The translations under genes and the position numbers were made by a program. A stretch of DNA of 64,000 bases from Carallia brachiata. Lineage: Eukaryota; Streptophyta; Magnoliopsida; Malpighiales; Rhizophoraceae. The notes beneath the pieces were generated by a model that was given only the letters and a program-made list of their open reading frames with translations, had not been told where the DNA came from and made no database searches. This document shows positions 33,108-45,485 of this stretch, one piece after another. The stretch is from NCBI GenBank assembly GCA_021464245.1, contig JADCRB010000013.1, positions 11,933,631 to 11,997,630 of the forward strand, given 5' to 3'. How positions within the stretch are numbered: position 1 is the first letter of the stretch; the number at the start of each line of letters is the position of its first letter.

Positions 33108-34708
33108 TTATAAGTCAAATGGATCCTAGGAAAACGGATCATAACCCGGAGGATCCGAATCATCTGAGTCTTCTTCTTCACTCGAGTCTTCATTGTCCTT
33201 GGCAATACTGATGATCTTGCCATGAGACGACTTCTTGGAGGAGGAAGGTGGAGATAATTCCTGGGACATCTGTTCCATGATAGCAAGGAATTCATCCCGG
33301 GTTTTAGCTGAGGCGAGCTTTACCTGCCAATGAGACTTTTCAACCAGGAAAGCAGCATGTTCTTTGTTCATGATCTGCTGTTGTGGTTTTGAAGCCTGAA
33401 GATAGGTTTTTAAGAATGTAGCACACCAATTTTATACCGCAGGAAGTTTTACATTGGATGGAATGTTGTATTTATTCCACCATTACCCAGAAATGTCTTT
33501 AGATCATTGTTCTAGCACGATGACTATTGAAACCATAATCCCATTTTAAAACCCAAGGAATGAAAAAGTTTATACAGAAAGAGAAGATTCGAGGGAAAAT
33601 TCTTTCCTGAAGAGGGGATATATAACGTTCAACAAAGTGTTTATAACTGGGAAGAACTTCTTCTGCAAGGATTTTTGGAATACATCCAAAAAGTCCCACC
33701 ATTGGAGAAACCAATTAGGAATGTATTCGGGTTTAAAAGTGCTATCAAAATAGATGAGCCAAGTGTGACTCCTTTTAGAATTCTGGTAATAAAACATATT
33801 AAACCAGGCTTGTTTATAATCCCAATAGGAGAAGGTGAAATTCCTATTAGGGTTGTTTTCAAACTCTACGGCTTCTAAAAGAAATGGAGAACCATATTGT
33901 TTAGGATGGAGGAGGTTTACAATTTGGCAAGTAGAAAAGGCATAGTCTTTGGAAGGATCAAAAACTGTGTCTGAGATGGTTTGATACTTGCCATCTTTTT
34001 TAATCTGGTAGTTAAATTTGAATTTGACTGAGGCGGGAGTGGTTTGAGAAAGGATATCCATGTAATAGGATACTGGTTTTCTGTAATCCCATGGTTTAAA
34101 TTCCCATCCAGGGCCAAAAGCGTTTAAAACAGCACCATAAGGCATATGCCTATTTCTCCTGAAGTAGGAATAAATCCTTCTTCAACAAGAAATAGGTTTT
34201 CAATAATTTCTTTTTGTTCAAAATTTGTCCAACTGTCCTGAGACAGGGTTTTAGAAACAGTTTGAGATTGCTCCCGAGAGGAAGATGAGACAATCTCTTT
34301 TTGTTTAAAAATAGGTTTAGAAACCATACCTGAGGGTATCTCTGTCACAGGTTGGGGTTTATTTTGGAGATTTTGGAGGGCTTGAAGTATTTCCGGGTTT
34401 TGAGCTAACTGAGCAGCCCATTTTTGGACTTCTAGCTCTTTAGACTTGGAAATAGGTTCCTGCTCTGTTTCAACAAGATCAGCCCATGATTTTTTGATAG
34501 TTTTAATGGTTTTAGAAGGATTGGGATTTTCAATTGGATCAACTGTTTGTTTAGAAGATGGTTTAATGGTTTTAATGGGTTTAATGGCCTTTATTGCTGC
34601 TGAGAGCAATTTTTCTGTGGCTTGTTTAGGAGGAGGGCTTTGGACTGTTTCGTCCGAAACCTGGGTTTTACCTTTATCTGTTTCTTTGGGCTTTGATTTT
34701 CTAGGCAT
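33108..34708 (-). pseudogene. Pararetrovirus ORF2, full lineage B genome
   Basis: It starts at ATG 34708 (MPRKSKPKETDKGKTQ). The predicted product is about 530 aa: a Lys/Pro-rich N-terminus, an aromatic core (WEFKPWDYRKP, HTWLIYFD, FLQWWDF) and an acidic Ser/Asp tail. Frameshifts occur near 34140, 33690 and 33480, and a stop at 33126-33128 removes the last five residues (DPFDL), which other copies keep. Function unknown. Confidence 0.8.
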
Positions 34709-37700
34709 GATGTTAAAGGCCTGTTTTGAAGGAATTCCCAGGTCAGAAAATCAGGAAGGGAATTGTTCTCTCCTTTAATATATTCAATTTCAAAATCAAA
34801 TAAACTAAGTATAGCCTGCCATCTAGCAAAAATTTGTTTAGAAGCAACATTTTTAACATCTTTTTCCAAAATTTCTTTTGCAGACTTACAGTCAACCCGA
34901 AGCAGAAACTTCTGGTTTAGTAAATCAGATTGAAATTTAGAAATACATAAAACAATACTTAAAATTTCTTTTTGTATAGTAAAATAATTTAATTGAGCAC
35001 CTTTCCAATGGCCAGAAGTATATTGGATAATATATTCTTTTCCATTAGAAAGTTGTTTTAAAATACCACCATAACCAAGATCAGAAGCATCTGTTTCAAC
35101 TATCTTGGGTGCAGAAGGGTCAGGAAGGGAAAGACAAGGAATGTCTTTGACCTGTTGTTTATTTTTTGATGATGGAGGTATGTTCTCTGTCCAAGGAGAG
35201 GATTTTCCTAAGACGTTGGTGAAGAGGTTTACACAAAAATTTAAATTTGGATAGAAATCAAGAACATAATTGAGACTTCCTAAGAATCTCTGTAATTGAG
35301 TTTTATCCAGGATTTTATCAAGAAACTTATCAACAAAAGATAAGGATCATTGTATAGGTGTGATTGTTCCTTGGATGATATGATGTCCAAGAAAACGAAT
35401 TTTTGTCTGGAAAAGAGACATTTTAGATTGGGACAGAACAAGACCATTTTTCTTTGCAATGAAGAAAAACGTTTTTAAGTGTTTAAAATGTTCTGAAATG
35501 GAATGAGAAAACACCAATCATCAATATACAATGATGAAATGTGAATATGCAGAGAAAATGTCATTCATTATTCTTTGAAATTCACTTGACGCATGTTTTT
35601 CAATCCAAATGGCATAACATTCCACTCATACTGTCCAAATGGAACAGTAAAGGCGGTTTTATAACGGTCTTGTGGGGCAATTTGAATTTGCCAAAAACCT
35701 GATTTTAAGTCAAATTTAGAAAATATGAGTGCAGAATGCAGTTTATTTAATAAATCCTTTTTTATTGGAATAGGTGACCTAATCCATTTTAATGCAGTGT
35801 TTAAGGTTTATAATTATAACTAAGCGAGGAACTCCTCGTTCAATTTCTGAATTCTTGTTTACATAGAATGCAGAACATGACCAAGGAGAACGAGATTTTC
35901 TGATAAGCTTCTTACTAAGCAAATCAGTAATTTCGTTTTTACAATGCTGTTGGAGTTCAGCATTCATTTGTATAGGTCTGGCTTTAGTGGGAATTTGTTT
36001 TTCATCAAAACTTGGTTCATATGGTAAATCTACCATATGTTGTTTACGTTCCCAAAATGCCGTTGGAAGATCAGAACAAAGTTCCTTTTGAAACTGGTTT
36101 TGCAAATTAGAAATCTTATTTTTGACAAAATCAGTGACAAGTTGTTTTTCAATTTGTTTAAGAGAGACAGATTGTTTTAAAACAGAAAGTTGCCTTTCTT
36201 GTTTTTATCAAATTATTAATCTCATTATGATAAATGCTGTGTGCTTTTAACAAATGAAGATTTCTAGTTTTTGGTTTTTGAAGAAATTTTAAAACATGTT
36301 TCCGAGTAGGATTTTTCAGTTTTAAAACAAATACCATGATAACTTACCTTGTAAGGTGTTATCGAGTTTATAAAAGGAGTACCCAAAATACAAGTATGAT
36401 GGATATCTTTTACTAATAAAAATGTAGTTAAAATGCTAGTGTCTAAGTTAACAATATAAGCATCAATTTTGCCTACAATTGTTAATTTAGAGGCATTAGC
36501 AGTTGAAAGTTTCTCGGAAGTGTTTTGATGTAGATTTTTAGGTACAATACTCTCTTTGATACAATTCAGGTCTGCACCTGTGTCAAACAGAGCAATTGTA
36601 TCTAATGAAAAATCTTTTGAAAACACAAGTTTTATTTTTATTAAATATTTGCGAGAAGTTATTTCATGTAAAACATTTAAAAAATCTTTTTTCTCCTGTA
36701 GATCCTGATACATAGGATCTTGATCTACAGTTTTATCAGTTTCTGATTTTGAACTAGAATCAGATTTTAGTGAATGCCTTTTGAAGCAACTGTTGGATCA
36801 AAAGAGAATCACTATTTTGTTTAGTCTGAAGTTGTTTTAACTCAACTTTGATAGTTTTAATCTCAGCTTAACTCTGTTAAAGAGAGACTAGCTGTTTTCG
36901 ATTTTCGAGATTTATTTAAAATATGAGTCAAATCATAAGGATTGGAATGGGAGTTTATTGCAGACTTGTTGTCTGGGATTGTTCAAGAGATTCCTGAAGT
37001 TGCAGAAGATATTTTTCTGAATTTCAGGATTATTAATGTCCTTAATAACCTGGAGAATAAACTCTTGGTCTTTTGTAAGAACATTAACTTGTTTATCAGA
37101 ATCAGAATCAGAACTAGTCTTACTACTAGTATCTGATAGTTCACCTATTTCATCTACCTGTGCAGAAGAATTAGATGAATCATTATCTGATTCAGAGAGT
37201 TCAATGATGAGAGAATTAAGCTTTTGACGAACTGTTCATCAAGCTCAATTTCATTCAGCTTTTTATGGAGTTTACAAAATCTAGCCATGTGGCCAGGCTG
37301 ATAACATTTATAACAAACAATTTGTTTAGAAGTGGAAGGGGTTGAAGAATTTTGTTTAAATTGTTTTTGTTTTGGAAAACGTTTCTTTTTAAAAGGGGGT
37401 TTATAAAAAGCTTCTTTTGAAGACTGTTGTTGTTTAGAAAACCGCTTCTTTTTAAAAAGGTTTTGGCGGGTGATTTCTTTTTTGAATCCTTTGGAAGGGG
37501 ATTGAAATCAAACTGTTTACAAAAGCTTCCCAGCTCTTGTCTGGTTCGCTTCATTTCCCACTTCAGATGTTTCTGAAGTTTAATATCTTGACAAATTTTA
37601 AGTCCTTCCTTTTGGGTAGAACTTATTAATTCACCATAAGTGAGTTTAGTGTAAGGAATCGGATTTCCTACCGTTTCCTTGAGTTTATTACGAACCTTTT

Positions 37701-40267
37701 CACCTAGAAGAGTAGGGAGTCCTGCAAGAAATTTTTCCTTCCAGAAAGACTGGTTGGAATCTTCCCTAAGCATTAATCTAGTTAAGAAGGTGTTTTTATA
37801 ATATTGGAAATCACTTAACTTCTTACATCTAAGATTAGACAGAAGTTCAGCGTTTTTATCCCTAAGGTGAGAAGGGTCTCCTATGAAATGGAGGGATATA
37901 GTCAGAATCAGAGTGGATACTGAATCTGGAATAGGATTTCCTAATGAATCTATGATGGGACATATCATCATCAAGTTTTACTGAGGTTAATATTTCTAAT
38001 CGTTCTGTTTCTAAAAGATGGAAATCCCACCATCCTTTAAGTTGCCCTGTAAATCCTGCAATAAGGATTTCAGCTATGGCACGATCAGAAATATTAGTGT
38101 TTTGAGAACGATAAGCATTTGCTGCCATCGTCATTTGGTGCAAAATGCCAAGAATGTTGTATTCTGACATGCCATCTATGTTCCATTCATAAATGGAGTT
38201 TGCACTGTATTTAGTCTGGGTGGTCAATTGTTTAGAATCATTGTCTAAGTCTGGAGTCCTATACTGGGGTACAGTACATGGGGTCCAAATGAGTTTATTA
38301 AGTCTAGGAGATTCTATTTCCTTACTGGAAACAGAAGAGGTTTCAAGTTCATCAAGAACTTGAACGGTTTTAGAAGAAGATACTGGCATACTAAGTCTAA
38401 CAGGTGTATCTAAACAACCTTAGAGGTGGATGGACTAGACGATCCTATGGAACTTAGTTGCTGTTTAACAATATCTAAAAACTGGTTTTATCATTTTGAA
38501 ATTCCTTTTTGCTGGAAGAGGAAACTTCAAAAGGTTTAAAAACGGGATTTTTATCTGTGGTTTGAAAATCAGTAATTGAAAATTGTTTTCAATTCTGTCT
38601 AATTGATTACCAATCATTTGAAGACTGATATTAGAAAAGTTATTTTGTTCAATTAAACTCTTTAGATTCTTATCTTCAGAGTTTGGGGATTTTAAATGGA
38701 GAAATCAATTGAGTTTCACCTTGTTTAAATGAACATTTTCGTGGTGGAGGGTGTTCAGATTGAATCTGTTTTCCCTCTACTTCCCAAACTGGAAGTTTTT
38801 TCTTTTTAGAAATGGGATTTAGTGTTTTAAAAATTGGATTATTAGGTTTTATGAAAATGTCAACTGGCCATTCAAAATATGGAAATTCATTTTGCCATTC
38901 TTTAGAAGTTTCTGTATGATACTGAAACCAATCAAAAAATGGAATATGAATTTATTGGTTTTAAGAAATTCATAAAATGATTTTTGTAAATCAGGCAGAA
39001 TGTCATCAAATTGCATGAAAAACCATTTTCTGATTTCTTTGTTTTTATCAGAATAAAATCTGTTCTTAAAAAGGTTTTATCAAGTTCAAAATCCTTTTCA
39101 ATAACATTTAAAACATTTTCTGTTATGGCAGAATATGTTGGAGATGTTGGTTGAGAAGGTGGACTTTCCTGTTCAACAGGTTCTACTATTTAGAAGATGA
39201 TTCACCTGTTTGGTAAACCGAATGTGGAATACTAGTTGATAACTAGCATGTTTAAAAGTCGTGTTTGGCAATTCTGATGTAGAATGCCTTGGTTTAGTAA
39301 GAGGAATGTTTATTACAGAAGGAATCTGAGAAACATTTCCTACGTTTATAGTGGACATAGAATCTTTAGAGAACCTAGAACTAGAAGACCTAGGTAATCT
39401 GTCAAATTTTAAAGTAACCTTACCGTCACTAAATTGGTTTATCTGAACCAAATTAGGGTTTAATTCTGGAGGTGGCAATCCTTTGGGGATTGTAACTCCT
39501 TGAAGAATCCATTCTTCAGGAAAAGTGATGTCTTTCCAAAGAATAGGTTTAGGAATCCTAACATTTGATCTAGAGAGACCTGTTTGGATTAACAAAGTTT
39601 CTCCTTTTACAGATTGCTGTAAATGTTTAGTAGGGAGAAGTGCAGATGTCATGAGTCTATAATGAATACGAAAAATGCATGTAACAGGGATAGATCCTGG
39701 CAACATGTTATAATTATGCGTTTTAACCTGTAAAACAGCACATTTTAAAATGTTTTTATCACGCAAAGAAATGGTCATATTTGGATAACAATCAAAAGAG
39801 ATTGACCCTGAGTTTAAAGTGGATTCAACCGTTCCAAGAAGAGAATCTTCAAAGTTTACATGTCTAGCATCCCTAAGAACAGCTAGAATCGAAGTGTTTA
39901 ATCCTTCACGAGTGAGGGGTTTAAAAGCAACTTGGATAAGGCCTAAGTGAATATACTCGAAGCCTTTGGTTTTATGTTGTTTAAGTGATTCTGGAGTTAA
40001 AAGAGGAATTTCTTTTAACGAATCTGAGAGAGGGATGTCCCTATGCTCAGTTTTAATATAGAGATCTGATTTATTGGTGAGTTTAGAAAAGATAGATTTA
40101 GACAGATGGTACACCTGACTTGGTTTAATATGGGGTATTTCCCAATTATCAATCTGTTTAAAATTTTCATAAGTTAATTCTTCTCTGTTTATAACATTTC
40201 TGATTTCTGAGGAATCAGAAGTAGAAGAGTTAGAAAATGAAGTAGATCTATATAAATTAGAATCCAT
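34591..40267 (-). pseudogene. Pararetrovirus ORF1 polyprotein, full lineage B genome
   Basis: It starts at ATG 40267 (MDSNLYRSTSFSNSSTSD). The movement-protein region is open for 364 codons (39173-40267). Then come coat (37860-39100, with several small deletions), a Lys-rich segment with CCHC finger (about 37270-37320; first C to W/N-type changes and frameshift nearby), protease with DTGAD (about 36580-36590), RT (35380-36105) and RNase H (34591-35150). Frameshifts are frequent, and a small deletion at about 35519 removes part of the RT catalytic box. It ends 118 nt inside ORF2, a shorter overlap than lineage A. Confidence 0.86.
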
Positions 40268-40468
40268 ATTTATTAATAATTTAAACAGTGTTTATGATAG
40301 ACTACTCCGGTTATACCCTTACAGCACACAACTATTGCCCTGTCCATCGGGACTTACTGTTGCTATCCTCTGCTCTGGGTTCAGTTGGAATCTAGTCTGA
40401 CACACAACCACTTATCTAAATTATTATTAAATAGAATTATAATTTAAATAAATATACAGCCTTTTCTA
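40268..40468 (-). promoter_or_regulatory. Viral leader, full lineage B genome
   Basis: Minus-strand leader from the primer site to the ORF1 ATG. In transcript sense it keeps CAGTAAGTCCC (a possible splice donor near 40355) but has GGATAGC where lineage A has GGTAAGT. Confidence 0.55.
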
Positions 40469-40481
40469 GGCTCTGATACCA
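40469..40481 (-). other. tRNA-iMet primer binding site between two lineage B genome units
   Basis: A perfect GGCTCTGATACCA on the plus strand. It lies at the head-to-tail joint of the full genome (left) and the partial genome (right). Confidence 0.9.
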
Positions 40482-41130
40482 AAATCGCCCCAAGATCAAA
40501 AAGGCATAAACAGATGAACTAATAGATGAAAATAAAAGATGAAAGAGTATAATAAAAATAATAATAGATCTAATGTACTGACGTTATTTCACCCGAACTA
40601 GATCCTCGTTCTTATGTGCCACATAAGACACTCAGAATCCTTTTGGTCCTGGTTTCCAGTCTATATACTTAGATCAAAATAGTAAACATAAATAGTAAAT
40701 AAACAGTAAATAAGAACAATAAATAGTAAATAAGAACAGCAACCAACTCGGGAGGCAAGCCTACCACATCTGGTGCTTTAAAACAAAGATAAAAGAAAGA
40801 ACATTTATTTAAAGAGAGAACATTTACAAAGAAGATAGACAGAAAGGATCCTTACAGAGGAATGGGTTGGATCTTTTCTGAAGAATTGGAGAGGTTTAGA
40901 GAGAAGGGAGAGAGTTTTAGAAGAGAGAGAGAGGAGCTATCCAAGTTCTGCTAACAAATGAGGCAGAAGCATGGTTTTATAGGGAGAGGGGGTACTGTTT
41001 AAGTACTGTCGTAGGATCGGTGGCCTTTTTGCAATTTTTATGAACAGTATTTACTGTTCATTGACCGGTGGCTTTTTGTAATTTTTGCAAACAGTAAATA
41101 AACGGTTTTTATATGGGGTTTAAACAGAGT
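40482..41130 (-). promoter_or_regulatory. Promoter and terminal-repeat region, partial lineage B genome
   Basis: Minus strand, the same layout as 32478-33107: TATA near 40976-40983, ACCGGT block at about 41020-41070 (one box changed to ATCGGT), and AATAAA near 40805. It is placed to drive transcription leftwards through the complete lineage B genome at 32465-40468. Confidence 0.75.
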
Positions 41131-42735
41131 TTATAAGTCAAATGGATCCTGGGAAAACGGATCATAACCCGGAGGATCCGAATCATCTTAGTCTTCTTCT
41201 TCACTCGAGTCTTCATTGTCCTTGGCAATACTGATAATCTTGCCATGAGACGACTTCTTGGAGGAGGAAGGTGGAGATAATTCCTGGGACATCTGTTCCA
41301 TGATAGCAAGGAATTCATCCTTGGTTTTAGCGGAGGCGAGCTTTACCTGCCAATGAGACTTTTCAACCAGGAAAGCAGCATGTTCTTTGTTCATGATCTG
41401 CTGTTGTGGTTTTGAAGCCTGAAGATAGGTTTTTAAGAATGCAGCACACCAATTTTGTACCACAGGAAGTTTTACATTGGATGGAATATTGTATTTATTC
41501 CACCATCGAACCCAAAAGTGTCTTGAGATCATTGTTCCAGCACGATGGCTGTTGAAACCATAATCCCATTTTAAAACCCAAGGAATAAAAAAGTTTATAC
41601 AGAAAGAGAAAATTCGAGGGAAAATTCTTTCCTGAGGAGGGGATATATAACGTTCAACAAAGAGTTTATAACTGGGAAGAACCTCTTCAGCAAGAATTTT
41701 GGGAATACATCCAAAAAAGTCCCACCATTGGAGAAACCAATTAGGAATGTATTCGGGTTTAAATGAACTGTCAAAATAGATGAGCCAGGTATGACTCCTT
41801 TTAGAATTCTGGTAATAGAACATATTAAACCAGGCTTGTTTATAATCCCAATAGGAGAAGGTGAAATTCCTATTAGGGTTGTTTTCAAATTCAACGGCTT
41901 CCAAAAGAAATGGAGAACCATATTGTTTAGGATGGAGGAGGTTTATAATTTGGCAAGTAGAAAAGGCATAGTCTTTGGAGGGATCAAAAACTATGTCTGA
42001 GATGGTTTGATACTTGCCATCTTTTTTAATCTGGTAGTTAAATTTGAATTTGACTGAGGCGGGAGTGGTTTGAGAAAGAATATCCATATAATAGGATACT
42101 GGTTTTCTGTAATCCCATGGTTTAAATTCCCATCCAGGGCCAAAAGCGTTTAAAATAGCACCATAAGGCATATGCCTATTTTCTCCTGAAGTAGGAATAA
42201 ATCCTTCTTCAACAAGAAATAGGTTTTCAATAATTTCTTTTTGTTCAAAATTTGTCCAACTGTCCTGAGACAGGGTTTTAGAAACAGTTTGAGATTGCTC
42301 TTGAGAGGAAGATGAGACAATCTCCTTTTGTTTAAAAATAGGTTTAGAAACCATACCTGAGGGTATCTCTGTCACAGGTTGGGGTTTATTTTGGAGTTTT
42401 TGGAGGGCTTGAAGTATTTCTGGGTTTTGAGCCAACTGGGCAGCCCATTTTTGGACTTCTAGCTCTTTTGACTTGGAAATAGGCTCCTGCTCTACTTCAA
42501 CAAGATCAGCCCATGATTTTTTAGTGGTTTTGATGGTTTTAGAAGGATTGGGATTTTCAATTGAGTCAACTGTTTGTTTAGAAGATGGTTAAATGGTTTT
42601 AATGGGTTTAATGGCCTTTATTGCTGCTGAGAGCAATTTTTCTGTGGCTTGTTTTGGAGGAGGGCTTTGGACTGTTTCGTCCGAAACCTGGGTTTTACCT
42701 TTATCTGTTTCTTTGGGCTTTGATTTTCTAGGCAT
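41131..42735 (-). pseudogene. Pararetrovirus ORF2, partial lineage B genome (least damaged copy)
   Basis: It starts at ATG 42735 and ends at TAA 41131-41133. Only two in-frame stops are visible, near 42590 and at 41188. The stretch 41188-42435 is open for 415 codons and covers the complete aromatic core and most of the acidic tail. It is the best copy for judging what the protein looked like. No frameshift is seen. Confidence 0.85.
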
Positions 42736-44916
42736 GATATCAAAGGCCTGTTTTGAAGGAATTCCCGGGTCAGAAAATCAGGAAGGGAATTGTTCTCTCC
42801 TTTAATATATTCAATTTCAAAATCAAATATACTAAGTATAGCCTGCCATCTAGCAAAAATTTGTTTAGAAGCAACATTTTTAACATCTTTTTCTAAAATT
42901 TCTTTTGCAGACTTACAGTCAACCCGAAGCAGAAACCTCTGGTTTAGTAAATCAGATTGAAATTTAGAAATACATAAAACAATACTTAAAATTTCTTTTT
43001 GTATAGTAAAATAATTTAATTGAGCACCTTTCCAATGGCCAGAAGTATATTGGATAATATATTCTTTTCCATTAGAAAGTTGTTTTAAAATACCACCATA
43101 GCCAAGATCAGAAGCATCTGTTTCAACTATCTTAGGTGCAGAAGGGTCAGGAAGGGAAAGACAAGGAATGTCTTTGACCAGTTGTTTGATTTTTTGAATG
43201 ATGGAGGTATGTTCATCTGTCCAAGGAGAGGGATTTTTCCTAAGACGCTGATGAAGAGGTTTACACATAAAATTTAGATTTGGATAGAAATCAAGAACAT
43301 AATTGAGACTTCCTAAGAATCTCTGTAACTGAGTTTTATCCAGGATTTTATCAGGAAACTTATCAACAAAGGATAAGGATCGTTGTATAGGCGTAATTGT
43401 TCCTTGGATGATATGATGTCCAAGAAAACGAATTTTTGTCTGGAAAAGAGACATTTTAGATTGGGACAAAACCAGACCATTTTTCTTTGCAATGAAGAAA
43501 AACGTTTTTAAGTGTTTAAAATGTTCTGAAATGGAATGAGAAAACACCAATATGTCATCAATATAAACAATGATGAAATGTGAATATGCAGAGAAAATGT
43601 CATTCATTATTCTTTGAATTCACTTTGCGCGTTTTTCAAACCAAATGGCATAACATTCCACTCATACTGTCCAAATGGAACAGTAAAGGCAGTTTTATAA
43701 CGGTCTTGTGGGGCAATTTGAATTTGCCAAAAACCTGATTTTAAGTTAAATTTAGAAAACATGAGTGCAAAATGCAGTTTATTTAATAAATCTCTTTTAT
43801 TGGGAATAGGTGACCTGATCCATTTTAATGCAGTGTTTAAAGGTTTATAATTTATAACTAAGCGGGGAACTCCTCGTTCAATTTCTGAATTCTTGTTTAC
43901 ATAAAATGCAGAACATGACCAAGGAGAACGAGATTTTCTGATAAGCTTCTTACCAAGCAAATCAGTAATTTCATTTTTACAATGCTGTTGGAGTTCAGCA
44001 TTCATTTGTATAGGTCTGGCTTTAGTGGGAATTTGTCTTTCATCAAAACTTGGTTCATACGGTAAATCTACCATATGTTGTTTACGTTCCCAAAATGCCG
44101 TTGGAAGATCAGAACAAAGTTCCTTTTGAAACTGGTTTTGTAAATCAGAAATTCTGTTTTTGACAAAATCAGTGACAAGTTGGTTTTCAACTTGTTTAAG
44201 AGAGACAGATTGTTTTAAAACAGAAAGTTTTGCCTTTCTTGTTTTTATTAAACTATTAATCTCATTATGATAAATGCTGTGTGCTTTTAACAAATGAAGA
44301 TTTCTAGTTTTTGGTTTTTGAAGAAATTTTAAAACATGTTTCCGAGTAGGATTTTTAGTTTTAAAACAAATACCATGATAACTTACCTTATAAGGTATTA
44401 TCGAGTTTATAAAAGGAGTACCCAAAGTACAAGTATGATGGATATCTTTTACTAATAAAAACAAAGTTAAAATGCTATTGTCTAAGTCAACAATATAAGC
44501 ATCAGTTTTGCCTATAATAGTTAATTTAGAAGCATTAGCAGTTGAAAGTTTCTCGGAAGTGTTTTGATGTAGATGTTTAGGTACAATACTCTCTTTGATA
44601 CAATTCAGGTTTGCACCTGTGTCAAATAGAGCAATTGTATCTAATGAAAAATCTTTTGAAAACACAATTTTTATTTTTATTAAATATTTTAGAGAGGTTA
44701 TTTCATGTAAAACATTTAAAAAATCTTTTTTCTCCTATAAATCCTGATACGTAGGATCCTGATCTATAGTTTTATCAGTTTCTGATTCCGAACTAGAATC
44801 AGATCTAGTGAATGCCTTTTGAAGCAACTGTTGTATCAAAAGAGAATCACTACTTTGTTTAGTCTGAAGCTGTTTTAATTCAACTTTAATAGTTTTAATC
44901 TCAGCCTGTAACTCTG
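42618..44916 (-). pseudogene. ORF1 3' part: protease, RT and RNase H, partial lineage B genome
   Basis: Minus strand, two long open stretches: 43607-44665 (352 codons; protease with DTGAN, then the RT N-terminal half with MPFGLKNA) and 42618-43607 (329 codons; YIDDILVFS, RNase H with ETDASDLGYGG, ending at SLPDFLTREF and a Lys/Gln tail). They are separated by one frameshift near 43615. The 5' two thirds of ORF1 are missing; the viral sequence ends at 44916 in a (TA)n tract. It overlaps ORF2 by 118 nt. Confidence 0.86.
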
Positions 44917-44962
44917 TATATAATATATATATATATATATATATTAGATATATATTATATAT

Positions 44963-44996
<34 letters not shown>
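44917..44996. repeat. (TA)n tract and poly(T) run at the right border of cluster 2
   Basis: TA-rich repeats from 44917 to about 44964, followed by an uninterrupted run of about 32 T (44965-44996). This is the host side of the viral junction. Confidence 0.85.
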
Positions 44997-44997
<1 letters not shown>

Positions 44998-45465
44998 AGT
45001 AGGGAATTCGAGTAAATTTGAATGACTTGAACTATTGATTTTTTAGCGAATTCATTTATAGCCCTAGTGAATATAAGCTTGAATGCCTCTTTGCTTCAGT
45101 TTCATTAGAGTATTTTTTGACTTAAAAGTAACATATTCAAAAATTATTCTTGATTATGTGAGTAACCCTAAAAAATTTCAATTATTTACACCTCCTAATA
45201 TTTTAGAATGATTTTTTTATTACGAGAATTCTACTTACTATACATAGAGGAGCACGTTTTAATTCACTCTTTAGTTGAATTAAAAACATTTTTTTACTTT
45301 TTTTTCTTTTAGGTTTTTGCTTGCCGATGTATATGCTATCTATGGTACAAGTAACAATTTCATTTTGTTTTTCTTGAATAACATTTTCATTTTGTTCATA
45401 TAAATTTGAATTATATCATTTTCTATTTTATATTTATTGGACAAAAACCACTAACTTAATAACTA
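44997..45465. other. AT-rich intergenic DNA, nothing recognised
   Basis: AT-rich, with only very short open frames and no repeat relation to other parts of the window that I can see. Confidence 0.5.
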
Positions 45466-45485
45466 AGTTCACGAAAGGTGTCATA

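Larger units (their letters stand above)
30684..44916. mobile_element. Endogenous pararetrovirus cluster 2 (lineage B, florendovirus-like)
   Basis: The second viral block has the same gene plan as cluster 1 but a clearly different lineage; ORF2 cores are recognisably related yet differ at many residues. Segments: forward terminal repeat, primer site and leader (30684-31161); a small inversion (31162-31290); reverse ORF2 start and RT-RNase H (31291-32402); filler (32403-32464); a complete reverse genome from primer site 32465-32477 to primer site 40469-40481; and a second partial reverse genome (40482-44916). Both borders are (TA)n. The full unit spans 8,004 bp between primer sites. Confidence 0.85.

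Noticed and set aside
3725..44916. Reading the viral blocks as LTR retrotransposons because of RT, RNase H and a tRNA-Met primer site.
   Set aside because: There is no integrase, there are no LTRs and there is no target duplication. A 30K-type movement protein precedes the coat region, and the genomes are joined head-to-tail, all as expected for caulimovirids.
3725..44916. A functional, activatable endogenous virus.
   Set aside because: Every ORF1 and ORF2 copy has stops, frameshifts or truncations, and no complete genome in either lineage is free of them.
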